Assembly (NCBI GenBank): GCA_910584875.1
Contig: CAJUDA010000003.1
Coordinates: 1-64,000, forward strand
Direction of reading: 5' to 3'
DNA: 64,000 nucleotides
DNA from: an uncultured Eubacterium sp.
GTDB taxonomy: Bacteria; Bacillota; Clostridia; Lachnospirales; Lachnospiraceae
Part shown: positions 35,957 through 45,904 of the stretch, in pieces
How positions within the stretch are numbered: the stretch's first letter is position 1
Layout of the letters: every line of letters starts with the position of its first letter
Program-made: the position numbers and the translations under genes
The notes under the pieces: model-generated
Told to the model about the DNA's origin: nothing
Database searches by the model: none
Seen by the model: only the letters and a program-made list of their open reading frames with translations

Positions 35957-37822
35957 GTGAAAGAGGGATTTATTTTAGAAGACGAGTTGAAGAAACTCCC
36001 GGCAAAACCGGGGGTTTATCTGATGCATGACAGGACGGACGAGATTATTTATGTCGGAAAAGCGGTGAGTCTGAAAAACCGGGTGAGGCAGTACTTCCAG
36101 AAGAGCAGGAATGTGACGCCGAAGATCCAGCGCATGATCGAGAGGATCGCCTGGTTTGAATACATCGTGACAGACAGTGAGCTGGAGGCTCTTGTCCTGG
36201 AATGCAATCTGATCAAGGAGCATAGTCCCCGTTACAATACGATGCTGAAAGATGGCAAGTCATATCCTTATTTGAAAGCCAGTGTACAGGAAGCCTATCC
36301 AAGGCTTCTTTTTGCACGTCAGATGAAACGGGATGGCAGCCGCTATTTTGGACCTTTTACGAGCGGGAAGGCGATACGGAAGACGATAGAACTGGTGAAT
36401 CAGTTGTATCATCTCCGCAGCTGCCACAAAAAACTGCCAGGAGATATTGGCAGGGGCCGGCCCTGTCTGTATCATCAGATCGGTCAGTGCCTGGCTCCCT
36501 GCCAGGGTGGTGTGACAGAAGAAGAATATCAGAAAAATTTTCAAAAAGCACTGCGCTTCCTTCAGGGGGATACGAAAGAAATCCTGGGTGAGCTGACAGA
36601 GAAAATGGTGTCCGCATCAAACGATATGAAATTTGAAGAGGCGGCTTCCTGCCGGGATCTGATCCAGAGTATACAGCAGGTGACGGAGAAACAAAAGATC
36701 ACATCCGATGATAATGAGGACCGTGACATCATAGCAGTGGCGCGTGGAGGAGATGAGGCAGTGGTTCAGGTTTTCTTCATCCGTGGGGGGAAGATGCTGG
36801 GCAGGGAACATTATTATCTCACTGGTGTGGAAGAAGAGCCGGATACGGCAGTTCTTTCTGCTTTTATTAAGCAGATGTATTCGGGCACCCCTTATATACC
36901 AAAAGAGATCTGGACAGAGGAAGAGGTTGGGGATGCCGCTGCTGTTCTTGAATGGCTTTCGGTGAAGCGGGGGCATAAAGTTTATTTCCGGCATCCTAAA
37001 CGGGGACAGAAAGAGCGTATGCTGGAACTTGCCAGGCGAAATGCCTTTATGGTGCTGACTAAGGATGCAGAAAAGCTGAAAGCGGAGCGTGCCAGGACGA
37101 TCGGCGCCATGGAAGAGATCCAGTCACTGCTCGGCATGGAGGGGCTGGTCCGGGTGGAATCTTATGATATATCCAATATAAATGGTTTTGAAACGGTTGG
37201 TTCGATGGTCGTGTTTGAGAATGGGAAGGCAAAGAAAAATGATTATCGTAAATTCCGGATCCGGTCAGTCACCGGACCGGATGATTATGCCGCCATGGAG
37301 GAGATGCTGACAAGGCGTTTTGAACACAGCAGACGGGAAAACCTTACAGACGAGGATTCTTTCAGACATCTGCCGGATATCATTTTTATGGACGGCGGGA
37401 AGGGACAGATCAATATCGCAGAACGGGTATTGGCTGATCTGCAGATCCATGTACCAGTATGCGGTATGGTGAAAGACGATCATCACCGGACAAGAGGATT
37501 GTATTTTCAGAATCAGGAAATTCCCATAGATACGCATGGGCAGGGGTTCCGGCTTATCACGAGGATTCAGGATGAGACGCATCGGTTTGCGATCGAGTAT
37601 CACAAGCTGATCCGGGGCAAAGGGCAGGTGCATTCTATCCTGGATGATATCCCAACGATCGGAGCGACACGGAGAAAGGCACTGATGCGGCATTTTGATT
37701 CGCTGGAGCAGATCAGGGAGGCAGATGTGGAGGAACTGCGGGAGGTCCCGGGCATGAATGAACGTTCAGCGAGGGAGGTCGTATCTTTTTTTAAAAAACG
37801 AGAGGTGCAGGATGAAATATAA
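35957..37822 (+). CDS. uvrC: UvrABC nuclease subunit C
   Basis: 621 residues. GIY-YIG domain ([19 protein letters not shown]), UvrBC motif (around 200-235), the RNase H-like endonuclease domain ([20 protein letters not shown] with catalytic Asp; [17 protein letters not shown]) and C-terminal helix-hairpin-helix ([28 protein letters not shown]). Makes both incisions in nucleotide excision repair. GTG start right after the HAD gene; the end overlaps the ygiQ start by 11 bp. Confidence 0.97.
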   Translation: MKEGFILEDELKKLPAKPGVYLMHDRTDEIIYVGKAVSLKNRVRQYFQKSRNVTPKIQRMIERIAWFEYIVTDSELEALVLECNLIKEHSPRYNTMLKDGKSYPYLKASVQEAYPRLLFARQMKRDGSRYFGPFTSGKAIRKTIELVNQLYHLRSCHKKLPGDIGRGRPCLYHQIGQCLAPCQGGVTEEEYQKNFQKALRFLQGDTKEILGELTEKMVSASNDMKFEEAASCRDLIQSIQQVTEKQKITSDDNEDRDIIAVARGGDEAVVQVFFIRGGKMLGREHYYLTGVEEEPDTAVLSAFIKQMYSGTPYIPKEIWTEEEVGDAAAVLEWLSVKRGHKVYFRHPKRGQKERMLELARRNAFMVLTKDAEKLKAERARTIGAMEEIQSLLGMEGLVRVESYDISNINGFETVGSMVVFENGKAKKNDYRKFRIRSVTGPDDYAAMEEMLTRRFEHSRRENLTDEDSFRHLPDIIFMDGGKGQINIAERVLADLQIHVPVCGMVKDDHHRTRGLYFQNQEIPIDTHGQGFRLITRIQDETHRFAIEYHKLIRGKGQVHSILDDIPTIGATRRKALMRHFDSLEQIREADVEELREVPGMNERSAREVVSFFKKREVQDEI

Positions 37823-39653
37823 CAGGGAACATTTTCTGCCGGTATCCCGGGAAGATATGGAGCAGCGCGGCTGGGACCAGTGTGATTTTGTGTATATTAC
37901 CGGAGATGCTTATGTGGACCATTCTTCCTTCGGTCCGGCGATCATCAGCCGTCATCTGGAGGCCCATGGATACCGGGTAGGGATCATTTCCCAGCCGGAC
38001 TGGAAAAGGGATGACAGCATCGCTGTGCTGGGGGAACCAAGGCTTGCCTTTCTGGTCAGCGGCGGCAATATGGACTCTATGGTGAATCATTATACGGTGG
38101 CGAAAAAACGCCGGAGGACAGATGCCTATACACCGGGGGGACAGATGGGAAAACGACCGGATTATGCGGTTGTCGTGTACGCCAATCTGATACGGCGTAC
38201 TTATAAACATACACCAGTGATCATTGGAGGGATTGAAGCAAGTCTGCGGCGTCTCGCCCATTATGATTACTGGTCAGATAAAATAAAACGGTCCGTGCTG
38301 CTGGATTCTGGTGCTGACCTCATTTCCTATGGAATGGGAGAACACAGCATACGAGAGATCGCCGATGCCCTGGACAGTGGTCTGGCAGTCCAGGATATCA
38401 CGTTTGTTCCGGGAACTGTTTACCGGACGAGGGAGGGAGAACTGAGTGCTTATGAGCCGGTTATGCTGCCTTCCTTCGAGGAAATCGTGGGGGATAAAAG
38501 GAAATATGCAGAGAGCTTCATGATCCAGTATACCAATACGGATCCTTTTACGGCAAAACCGCTGGTGGAGTCATACCCGGGCAAGGTACTGGTGGTGCAG
38601 AACCCTCCGGCATTACCTCTTACCACGCAGGAAATGGATGATATTTATGCGTATCCGTATACCGGGACATATCATCCCGATTATGAGAGAGAGGGCGGCG
38701 TGCCGGCGATACAGGAAATCCGGTTCAGCCTTACCAGCTGCCGGGGGTGTTTTGGCGGCTGCAGTTTTTGTGCGCTGACATTTCATCAGGGACGGATCGT
38801 GCAGACCAGGAGTCATCAGTCAATCATGGAAGAAGCAGAAAAAATGACAAAGGATCCAGAGTTTAAAGGGTATATCCATGATGTGGGAGGTCCTACTGCA
38901 AATTTTCGCAGGACTTCCTGTGATAAACAGTCAGAAAAGGGCGTCTGTCAGAACAAACAGTGCCTGTTTCCGAAACCATGCAAAAACCTGCAGGTGGACC
39001 ATAGTGATTATGTCCGCCTGCTCCGGAAGCTGAAAAAACTGCCCGGGGTGAAAAAAGTATTTGTGCGGTCCGGGATCCGTTTTGATTATGTTATGGCAGA
39101 CAGGGACGATACGTTTCTAAAGGAACTCTGCCAGGACCATATCAGTGGCCAGCTCAGGGTTGCGCCGGAACACATTTCTGATCAGATACTCCGCGCCATG
39201 GGCAAGCCGCCTCACAACGTCTATCAACAGTTTCTGGACCGGTACGGGAGGGTGAACAGGCTGACAGGGAAGAAGCAGTATGTGGTTCCCTATCTGATGT
39301 CATCCCATCCGGCGTCTACATTAAAGGAAGCAGTGGAACTGGCAGAATATGTCAGAGATCTTGGTTATATGCCGCAACAGGTACAGGATTTTTATCCCAC
39401 GCCGGGTACGGTTTCGACCTGCATGTATTATACGGGGCTGGATCCGAGGACGATGAAACCGGTCTATGTACCGAAAAAGCCACATGAAAAGGCAATGCAG
39501 CGGGCGTTGATCCAGTACCGTGATCCAAAGAATTATGAACTGGTAAAAGAAGCCCTGCTAAAAGCAGGGCGGGGTGATCTGATCGGCTTTGACCGTCATT
39601 GTCTGATCCCGCCGCGGCAGATCCGAAACAAACAGCGCCGCAGACGGAGTTAG
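37812..39653 (+). CDS. YgiQ-family radical SAM protein
   Basis: 613 residues. N-terminal UPF0313 domain, radical SAM core with the cluster motif [20 protein letters not shown] (CxxxCxxC), and a C-terminal region with [17 protein letters not shown]. Function unknown in the family, though it is widespread. ATG at 37812 behind AGAGGTGCAGG, overlapping the uvrC end. Its TAG stop begins a copy of the dispersed repeat. Confidence 0.92.
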   Translation: MKYNREHFLPVSREDMEQRGWDQCDFVYITGDAYVDHSSFGPAIISRHLEAHGYRVGIISQPDWKRDDSIAVLGEPRLAFLVSGGNMDSMVNHYTVAKKRRRTDAYTPGGQMGKRPDYAVVVYANLIRRTYKHTPVIIGGIEASLRRLAHYDYWSDKIKRSVLLDSGADLISYGMGEHSIREIADALDSGLAVQDITFVPGTVYRTREGELSAYEPVMLPSFEEIVGDKRKYAESFMIQYTNTDPFTAKPLVESYPGKVLVVQNPPALPLTTQEMDDIYAYPYTGTYHPDYEREGGVPAIQEIRFSLTSCRGCFGGCSFCALTFHQGRIVQTRSHQSIMEEAEKMTKDPEFKGYIHDVGGPTANFRRTSCDKQSEKGVCQNKQCLFPKPCKNLQVDHSDYVRLLRKLKKLPGVKKVFVRSGIRFDYVMADRDDTFLKELCQDHISGQLRVAPEHISDQILRAMGKPPHNVYQQFLDRYGRVNRLTGKKQYVVPYLMSSHPASTLKEAVELAEYVRDLGYMPQQVQDFYPTPGTVSTCMYYTGLDPRTMKPVYVPKKPHEKAMQRALIQYRDPKNYELVKEALLKAGRGDLIGFDRHCLIPPRQIRNKQRRRRS

Positions 39654-39678
39654 TTCAACGGCATCAATTTGAACGGGT
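39651..39678 (+). repeat. Dispersed stop-associated repeat, copy C
   Basis: TAGTTCAACGGCATCAATTT followed by GAACGGGT. Its first three bases are the ygiQ stop codon and its last base is in the PBP1A stop codon (TCA, 39678-39680, minus strand), so it fills the whole space between two converging genes. Confidence 0.75.
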
Positions 39679-42224
39679 CAGTGTATTGTGCAGACAGAAT
39701 TTGTGAGAGTGTCCGGCAGCATGAGAGACCGGTCTGCGGTATCCGGGGCGTTGTCTGTATTTTTTTGCAGGTACACGGCAGAGTATACCTGACTGGCAGG
39801 ACAGCTGTCACTGGCAAGGTGCCGGGAAGTACGGCAGATGCGGTGGCGTACATGGCAGTCGCAGTTTTCTGTAGGCAGACTTTCCCTGGAAAAATATTCG
39901 TGTCTGGTACAGGAGCCGCCTACTGCCTGGTCACAGAGACCGCGGACGGCGAGTTTGCCGCATTTGGTGCAGATCTGCGCAGAGGAGATCGATTTAGGTT
40001 TTTTAAACGTCATTCTTGGATATTTTTTATTCAGCTTTTCCATGATCGTGCGCCAGATCTCCTTATGATAGGAAGTATCTTCCTGTTTTTCACTGCTGTC
40101 ATAACCTCCCCAGACCCCGGCGGTAAGATAGGGGGTATAGCCGACGAACCACAGATCCCGGTTACCGGTGGTTGTGCCGGTTTTGCCTGCCTGGGGCATG
40201 TTTAGATTCTTAAACTTCAGCCGGGTTCCTGTCCCGTCTGTGATGACGTCCTGCATGGCGCTGGTGAGCAGCCATGCTGTGGAGTCCTTCATGACACGGG
40301 CTCCGTTATCAGATGTATTATCAAGAAGTATGTTTCCGTCATGGTCTGTCACCGTTGTATAAAATACGGGCCGACGGTATGTGCCGCCATTGGCGATCGT
40401 GGCAAATCCATTGGTAAGCTCCAGATTTGTGACCCCTTTTGTCAGCCCCCCGAGCGCCATAGGCAGGGCAATATCAGTGTAAGTTTTGCCGGAACTGTCT
40501 GTGTAGCTGTCAGTCAGTGTTGTGAAACCAAGATTCAGCAGATAATCATATCCGGTTTTTGGCGTGACCTGCTGCAGTGTTTTGACGGTCACGACATTCA
40601 TGGAATCAGCGATAGCTGTCCGCAGTGAAGTCAGACCGCGGTAGGAAGAGCCATACCAGTTTTTTACACGCTTCTTTGTTCCAGGATAATAGTATTCTGC
40701 GTCATCCTGGACAGTGGCGAGAGTCATGCCGGCGGTATCCAGTGCCGGCAGGTAGGTGGACAATACCTTGAAGGTAGACCCGGGCTGTCTGGCAGAACTG
40801 GTGGCGCGGTTCAGAGTCCGGCTGGCAGTCTTAGTACCCCTGCCTCCACAGAGCGCCAGGACCTTGCCGGTATTTTGTTCGATCAGGACAAAAGAAGCCT
40901 GAGGCTGAATGATGAGCTGGATCGTTTCTGCTGCTACGGTATCTCCCTTTTTCAGAAGGGCTTTCCGGTATGCTTTGATCTGTTTGTATGCAGAGGATTT
41001 CTTTTTATAAAATCCGTTTATTTTTTTGTTTTTGCTTATGGCGTACCAGCTTTTCATTGTGGCAAGGTCATAGTTTGATTCTGTGTTATCACTGTGTTTG
41101 ATGGTAAGGCGGTAGGTAAGCTCATATTCCGAGTCGGCGGGATAGTATTTTTTGTCATTGATAACATTATCACAGATTTTCTGCAGTGCGGAATCCTGTG
41201 TGGTGTTAATGGTCAGTCCCTTGCTGTAAATGGCATTGAAAGCCTGGGTTTCCGTATAGCCGAGTTTTTCTTTCAGATCCTGGACAACCTGATCGATCAG
41301 GGCATCGGAAAAATAAGAGGTGACAGCAGAGGTCTGGCTGACTTCCTGATTGACTGTTTTGATCCGGTCATAGACAGGATCTGCCATGGCGTCGTTATAC
41401 TCTTTGGTTGTGATCAGTCCTTTTTCTCTCATATAGGACAGTACAGTAGTCCTCTTCTGGCGGTTTTTGGCAGGGTGGGATATTGGATTATAGGCAGAGG
41501 GATTCTGGGTAATACCGGCGAGTACCGTACACTCTGAGAGTGTTAACAGGGAAACATCTTTTCCAAAATATCGTCTGGCTGCTGCCTGTACACCCAGTGT
41601 ATTCTGACCGAGATTGATCGTATTGAGGTAATATTCCAGAATCTGTTTTTTGTCATATTTTTTTTCGAGCTGGATGGCGAGATACTGCTCCTGCAGCTTG
41701 CGCTCAAAACGGGCATACAGCGTAGTTTCTTCACCGCCTCCGAAGACCTGGTTTTTCAGAAGCTGCTGGGTCAGTGTGCTGGCTCCCTGGCTGAAATCGC
41801 CGCCGTTCATGATCCCTACCGTAAAAGCGCGGAGGATGCCGTGAAAATCCACACCATTGTGACGCCAGAACCGTTCATCCTCAATGACGATAAAGGCATT
41901 CTGGAGATTGGAAGGGATCCGGTCCAGTGTGACATATTCTCTGTTGGCATCCCTGCCTACGAGAGTCTGCAGTACGTTACCCTCAGTATCCCGGATCGTC
42001 GTGGTATAACCCTGCGGAGATACCTGGATCGTATTGATATCAGGAACGGAGTCAATGATTCCGCGGAAGGCGCCATATATGAGACTGGCAATAAAACATA
42101 AGAAAAAAAGGCAGGTTGCGAGCAGCATACGGATGGTGATCAGCTGGATTTTATATAGTCGTTGTATATTTGGTGATGTCAGCGTGTGTGTCCGTTGTTC
42201 CACTTCTCTGCGGCTGAAATTCAT
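39678..42224 (-). CDS. Bifunctional penicillin-binding protein 1A
   Basis: 848 residues. Short cytoplasmic tail, one membrane helix (about 33-54), GT51 transglycosylase domain (IEDERFWRHNGVD with catalytic Glu, QGASTLTQQLLKN), and transpeptidase domain with SxxK (PGSTFKVL), SxN (ADSMNVV) and KTG (AGKTGTTTG). Polymerises and crosslinks peptidoglycan. After the KTG box is an unusual cysteine-rich tail of about 100 aa with at least eight cysteines, beginning near ICTKCGKLAVRGLCDQ. The stop abuts the dispersed repeat. Confidence 0.95.
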   Translation of the reverse strand: MNFSRREVEQRTHTLTSPNIQRLYKIQLITIRMLLATCLFFLCFIASLIYGAFRGIIDSVPDINTIQVSPQGYTTTIRDTEGNVLQTLVGRDANREYVTLDRIPSNLQNAFIVIEDERFWRHNGVDFHGILRAFTVGIMNGGDFSQGASTLTQQLLKNQVFGGGEETTLYARFERKLQEQYLAIQLEKKYDKKQILEYYLNTINLGQNTLGVQAAARRYFGKDVSLLTLSECTVLAGITQNPSAYNPISHPAKNRQKRTTVLSYMREKGLITTKEYNDAMADPVYDRIKTVNQEVSQTSAVTSYFSDALIDQVVQDLKEKLGYTETQAFNAIYSKGLTINTTQDSALQKICDNVINDKKYYPADSEYELTYRLTIKHSDNTESNYDLATMKSWYAISKNKKINGFYKKKSSAYKQIKAYRKALLKKGDTVAAETIQLIIQPQASFVLIEQNTGKVLALCGGRGTKTASRTLNRATSSARQPGSTFKVLSTYLPALDTAGMTLATVQDDAEYYYPGTKKRVKNWYGSSYRGLTSLRTAIADSMNVVTVKTLQQVTPKTGYDYLLNLGFTTLTDSYTDSSGKTYTDIALPMALGGLTKGVTNLELTNGFATIANGGTYRRPVFYTTVTDHDGNILLDNTSDNGARVMKDSTAWLLTSAMQDVITDGTGTRLKFKNLNMPQAGKTGTTTGNRDLWFVGYTPYLTAGVWGGYDSSEKQEDTSYHKEIWRTIMEKLNKKYPRMTFKKPKSISSAQICTKCGKLAVRGLCDQAVGGSCTRHEYFSRESLPTENCDCHVRHRICRTSRHLASDSCPASQVYSAVYLQKNTDNAPDTADRSLMLPDTLTNSVCTIH

Positions 42225-42259
42225 AGGGCGCCTCCTTCAAACACTGTTAGTCTGATTCT

Positions 42260-42287
42260 ATTATAACAAAAACCATTGAAAAGGCAA
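42260..42287 (-). promoter_or_regulatory. Promoter of the PBP1A gene
   Basis: On the minus strand TTGCCT, 16-bp spacer, TATAAT, 36 bp upstream of the PBP1A start. Confidence 0.6.
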
Positions 42288-42304
42288 AGAAGAATTGATA
42301 TGAT
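42276..42304 (+). promoter_or_regulatory. Promoter of the yigZ-rarA genes
   Basis: TTGAAA, 17-bp spacer, TATGAT. It overlaps the divergent PBP1A promoter, so the two may compete for polymerase. Confidence 0.6.
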
Positions 42305-42347
42305 AGGAGAAAGAGATGGAACCAAGTAGGGGAGGCTAAGATGCAAA

Positions 42348-42992
42348 ATGGCACACATGATCCTGTATCAGGGCGGTCAGGGGGAGTATACGGAAAAGAA
42401 ATCCCGTTTTATCGCCAATGTTTTTCCTGTAAAAAAGGAAGAGGAGGCGCTGGAAAAAATCGCCCAGATAAAGAAAAAATATTATGATGCACGGCATAAC
42501 TGCTTTGCCTATGTGATCGGTCCGGACAATGAGACGGAGCGATGCAGTGACGATGGGGAGCCATCTGGTACAGCAGGACGTCCTATGCTGGATGTGCTTG
42601 TGGGACAGGGGATTCATGACGTTCTTGCTGTTGTCACAAGATACTTTGGCGGTACCCTGCTCGGGACAGGCGGACTGGTAAGATCATATTCTTCAGCGCT
42701 GAAGGACGGGCTGGAGCACTGTGTACTGCTGGAACAGTATACCGGGATCCGGCTCTGTGTCGGTACGGATTATAATGACATAGGAAAACTCCAGTATCTG
42801 GCAAGGACCAGGGAACTGACAGAGCTGGATACCATCTATGCAGACCGGGTAGAGATGACGCTGCTTGTTCCGACCGGACAGATCAGCAGAGTGGAGCAGG
42901 AGGTTATGGATCAGACGGCAGGGAAGGCAGTGCTGGAACAACAGGGAGAGGTCTGGTATGGAATGGCAGATGGTAAAGTGGTCCTGCTGTGA
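42348..42992 (+). CDS. YigZ/IMPACT family protein (UPF0029)
   Basis: 214 residues. The N-terminal UPF0029 domain has KKSRFIANVFPV, ARHNCFAYVIG, DDGEPSGTAG and VVTRYFGGTLLGTGGLVRSY; the C-terminal DUF1949 ferredoxin-like half follows. Homologous to yeast Impact/YIH1, possibly a translation-related or peptide-handling factor. ATG after GGGGAGGCTAAG. Stop and rarA are separated by 14 bp. Confidence 0.93.
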   Translation: MAHMILYQGGQGEYTEKKSRFIANVFPVKKEEEALEKIAQIKKKYYDARHNCFAYVIGPDNETERCSDDGEPSGTAGRPMLDVLVGQGIHDVLAVVTRYFGGTLLGTGGLVRSYSSALKDGLEHCVLLEQYTGIRLCVGTDYNDIGKLQYLARTRELTELDTIYADRVEMTLLVPTGQISRVEQEVMDQTAGKAVLEQQGEVWYGMADGKVVLL

Positions 42993-43006
42993 GGAGGAGA
43001 GAGACA

Positions 43007-44332
43007 GTGAATTTACTGGATTATATGGGAGAACAGAATAAGGAAAAGGAAGCGCCCCTTGCTTCACGGCTTCGTCCGGCGGCACTGGAAGAGATTGTGG
43101 GACAGGAGCATATCATAGGGAAAGATAAGATGCTGTACCGCGCCATTCAGGCGGACAAGCTGAGTTCCCTTCTTTTTTATGGTCCTCCGGGGACCGGAAA
43201 GACGACCCTTGCCAAAGTGATCGCCAATACGACGAGCGCCGCTTTTCTGCAGCTCAATGCAACTTCTGCCGGGAAAAAGGATATGGAAGAAGTGGTGGCG
43301 AAGGCAAAGGAAAACATGGGGGCATACGGCAGAAAGACAATCCTTTTTATCGATGAGATCCACCGATTTAATAAAGGGCAGCAGGACTATCTGCTTCCGT
43401 TTGTGGAAGATGGTACTCTGGTACTGATCGGCGCTACGACAGAAAATCCTTTTTTTGAAGTAAACGGGGCGCTGATCTCCCGTTCCGTGATCTTTGAGCT
43501 AAAGCCGCTTGCGGCAGGGGACATTAAAAAGCTGATCGTGAGAGCGCTGGAGGATCAGGAGAGAGGACTGGGCAGCTATCAGGCGGAGATCGAAGAGGAC
43601 GCCCTGGCATTTCTGGCAGACGTCAGCGGCGGAGATGCCAGGACGGCGCTCAATGCCATTGAGCTTGGTGTGCTGACGACAGAACGGAGTGAGGATGGGA
43701 AGATCCATATTACGATGGAAGTGGCAGAGGAGTGTATCCAGAAAAGGACACTGCGCTATGACAAGACAGGAGATAACCACTATGATACGATATCTGCTTT
43801 TATCAAAAGCATGCGTGGTTCCGATCCTGACGCCGCCATATATTATCTGGCGAGGATGCTCTATGCCGGAGAGGACATTACCTTTATCGCGAGGCGGATC
43901 ATGATCTGTGCCGCTGAGGATGTATCCAATGCAGATCCGCAGGCCCTGGTGGTGGCAGTGAGTGCCGCCCAGGCAGTGGAGAGATTGGGGATGCCGGAGG
44001 CGAGGATCGTATTGGCGCAGGCAGCCGCTTACGTGGCATGTGCGCCAAAGAGTAATTCGGCGATCATGGCGATCGACAGTGCCGATGCCTATGTGAAAAG
44101 CCACCCTGGTTACCGGATCCCTTCTTATTTGATGGACGCCCACTATAAGGGGGCGGCGAAACTGGGACACGGGATCGGTTATCAGTATGCCCATGATTTT
44201 GAACATCACTATGTAGAGCAGCAGTATCTGCCGGATGAGGTGAAAGAAGAGCGGTTTTACCGTCTTTCAGAAAACGGTTATGAACAGACGATCCGGGAAT
44301 ATTTTGAGAAGACTGGCATAGACAAGGGCTGA
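43007..44332 (+). CDS. rarA: Replication-associated recombination protein A (AAA ATPase)
   Basis: 441 residues. Walker [17 protein letters not shown], Walker B TILFIDEIHRFNKGQQ, sensor 1 LIGATTENPFFEVN, SRH Arg in ISRS, and the MgsA C-terminal tetramerisation domain (DPDAAIYYLARMLYAGED). Acts at stalled replication forks. GTG at 43007 follows AGGAGG by 9 bp; an earlier GTG at 42989 overlaps the yigZ stop and would place the ribosome site inside the gene. Confidence 0.94.
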   Translation: MNLLDYMGEQNKEKEAPLASRLRPAALEEIVGQEHIIGKDKMLYRAIQADKLSSLLFYGPPGTGKTTLAKVIANTTSAAFLQLNATSAGKKDMEEVVAKAKENMGAYGRKTILFIDEIHRFNKGQQDYLLPFVEDGTLVLIGATTENPFFEVNGALISRSVIFELKPLAAGDIKKLIVRALEDQERGLGSYQAEIEEDALAFLADVSGGDARTALNAIELGVLTTERSEDGKIHITMEVAEECIQKRTLRYDKTGDNHYDTISAFIKSMRGSDPDAAIYYLARMLYAGEDITFIARRIMICAAEDVSNADPQALVVAVSAAQAVERLGMPEARIVLAQAAAYVACAPKSNSAIMAIDSADAYVKSHPGYRIPSYLMDAHYKGAAKLGHGIGYQYAHDFEHHYVEQQYLPDEVKEERFYRLSENGYEQTIREYFEKTGIDKG

Positions 44333-44370
44333 GTTTTGCCGGCTGTGCAGAAAACGGAGGTTAGGAAATT

Positions 44371-44604
44371 ATGACGGAAAAAAACAAGAAACCAGAGAGT
44401 TCATATACAAAGGGACAGAGGATCTGTGCCATTATCGTGGTGGTCCTGCTTTTGGCGATGTATGCAGTTACCCTGTTCGCTGCCATCACTACATCCCCGG
44501 CGGCACCAGAATTGTTTAAGATGAGTCTGGGGGCGTCGATCCTCCTGCCGATCCTGTTCTGGTGTTATATACGGTTTGCCAGATTATTTGCGGGAAAAGA
44601 ATAG
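44371..44604 (+). CDS. Small two-helix membrane protein
   Basis: 77 residues: a polar, lysine-rich N-terminus, then helices ICAIIVVVLLLAMYAVTLFA and LGASILLPILFWCYIRFA. Not recognised. It follows rarA by 38 bp behind AACGGAGGTTAG and precedes tRNA-Pro. Similar short membrane proteins are common at this locus type in Clostridia, but no function is known. Confidence 0.7.
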   Translation: MTEKNKKPESSYTKGQRICAIIVVVLLLAMYAVTLFAAITTSPAAPELFKMSLGASILLPILFWCYIRFARLFAGKE

Positions 44605-44650
44605 ATGGAGAACGTTTTTTGAAAATTTTTAAATAAATTAAAAAAAGCTG

Positions 44651-44679
44651 TTTACAAATCGAAAATAATGTTGTAAAAT
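44651..44679 (+). promoter_or_regulatory. Promoter of tRNA-Pro
   Basis: TTTACA, 17-bp spacer, TAAAAT; 12 bp before the tRNA. Confidence 0.65.
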
Positions 44680-44691
44680 AGATTTGTTTTT

Positions 44692-44765
44692 CGGCGTGTG
44701 GCTCAGCTTGGTAGAGCGCTTCGTTCGGGACGAAGAGGCCGTGGGTTCGAATCCCGTCACGCCGA
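44692..44765 (+). tRNA. tRNA-Pro (CGG)
   Basis: Acceptor CGGCGTG pairs with CACGCCG; D-arm GGCTCAGCTTGGTAGAGC; anticodon stem-loop CTTCGTTCGGGACGAAG reads CGG; T-arm GTGGGTTCGAATCCC. Solitary gene. Confidence 0.94.
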
Positions 44766-44777
44766 TTTCATTTTTAG

Positions 44778-44807
44778 AGGTGCGCGTATATCAGGTGCAC
44801 CTTTTTT
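44778..44807 (+). terminator. Terminator after tRNA-Pro
   Basis: AGGTGC pairs with GCACCT around an 13-base loop, followed by six T. Confidence 0.75.
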
Positions 44808-44945
44808 CAATATCAGCCCGACAGCAGGGGGATCAGGGTCAGGGAATTTCGTTTTTAAGGTGGCAGATGTTGTGCCGTCACTTGTCAGTCGTACATTTTT
44901 GTGGTATAGTTAACGGAAAAGATGGGATCAGAAAGGATAAGGGGC

Positions 44946-45860
44946 ATGAGTGATTTACATAACCGCATTCAACAGTTAAAAAAAGAAAAAGATGCGGTCA
45001 TTCTGGCACATTATTATGTGCATGATGAAGTGCAGCAGGCAGCCGACTACATAGGAGATTCATTCTATCTCAGCAAACTGGCGACAAAAACCGGGGCAGA
45101 TACGATCGTATACTGTGGAGTATCTTTTATGGGAGAAAGTGCCAAGATCCTGAACCCGGAGAAACGGGTGCTGATGCCGGATGAGACAGCAGACTGTCCT
45201 ATGGCGCACATGGCAGATCCTGACCGGATCACCAGACTGCGGGAAGAGTATGAGGATCTGGCGGTGGTGTGTTATATCAATTCCACGGCAGAGCTGAAAT
45301 GTTATGCCGATGTCTGTGTTACTTCATCCAATGCTGTGAAGATTGTAAAGAAACTTCCCAACAAAAATATTTTCTTTATTCCGGATGAAAATCTGGGACG
45401 GTATGTGGCAGAACAGGTACCAGAAAAGAATTTTATTTTCAATGATGGTTTTTGCCATGTACATGCGGCTGTTTCTCCAGAGCAGGTCGCAGCGGCGAAA
45501 GCATCGCATCCGAAGGCAAAATTTCTGGCGCATCCGGAATGTAAAACGGATGTGCTGGAACTGGCAGATTTTATCGGAAGTACGTCGGAGATCATAGACT
45601 ATGCCGCATCATGTGAAGCAGAAGAGTTTATAATTGGGACGGAGCTTGGTGTGCTCTATGAACTCAAAGAAAAAAATCCCGGAAAGAAATTTTATTCGGC
45701 AGGGGCGGCGCTGTGTTGTCCGAATATGAAAAAAATTTCGCTGGAAAAGATTATTTATGTTCTGGAGACGGGAGCAAATGAGGTACAGGTTACGGATGAA
45801 TTGCGGAACCGGGCAAATGTTCCACTCAATCGTATGCTGGAACTGGCATCCCAGGCATAA
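44946..45860 (+). CDS. nadA: Quinolinate synthase
   Basis: 304 residues. It has the three-fold NadA repeat with conserved AHYYVHDEVQ, YCGVSFMGESAKIL, CYINSTAELKCYAD and HPECKTDVLE. The three cysteines binding the 4Fe-4S cluster are probably those in VYCGV, ADVCVTSSNA and ALCCPNM. Condenses iminoaspartate with dihydroxyacetone phosphate to quinolinate. ATG at 44946 after GGATAAGGGGC. First gene of nadABC. Confidence 0.95.
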   Translation: MSDLHNRIQQLKKEKDAVILAHYYVHDEVQQAADYIGDSFYLSKLATKTGADTIVYCGVSFMGESAKILNPEKRVLMPDETADCPMAHMADPDRITRLREEYEDLAVVCYINSTAELKCYADVCVTSSNAVKIVKKLPNKNIFFIPDENLGRYVAEQVPEKNFIFNDGFCHVHAAVSPEQVAAAKASHPKAKFLAHPECKTDVLELADFIGSTSEIIDYAASCEAEEFIIGTELGVLYELKEKNPGKKFYSAGAALCCPNMKKISLEKIIYVLETGANEVQVTDELRNRANVPLNRMLELASQA

Positions 45861-45904
45861 CATTGCATGGAATCATGATACATGGCAATGGAATGGAGAA
45901 TGAT

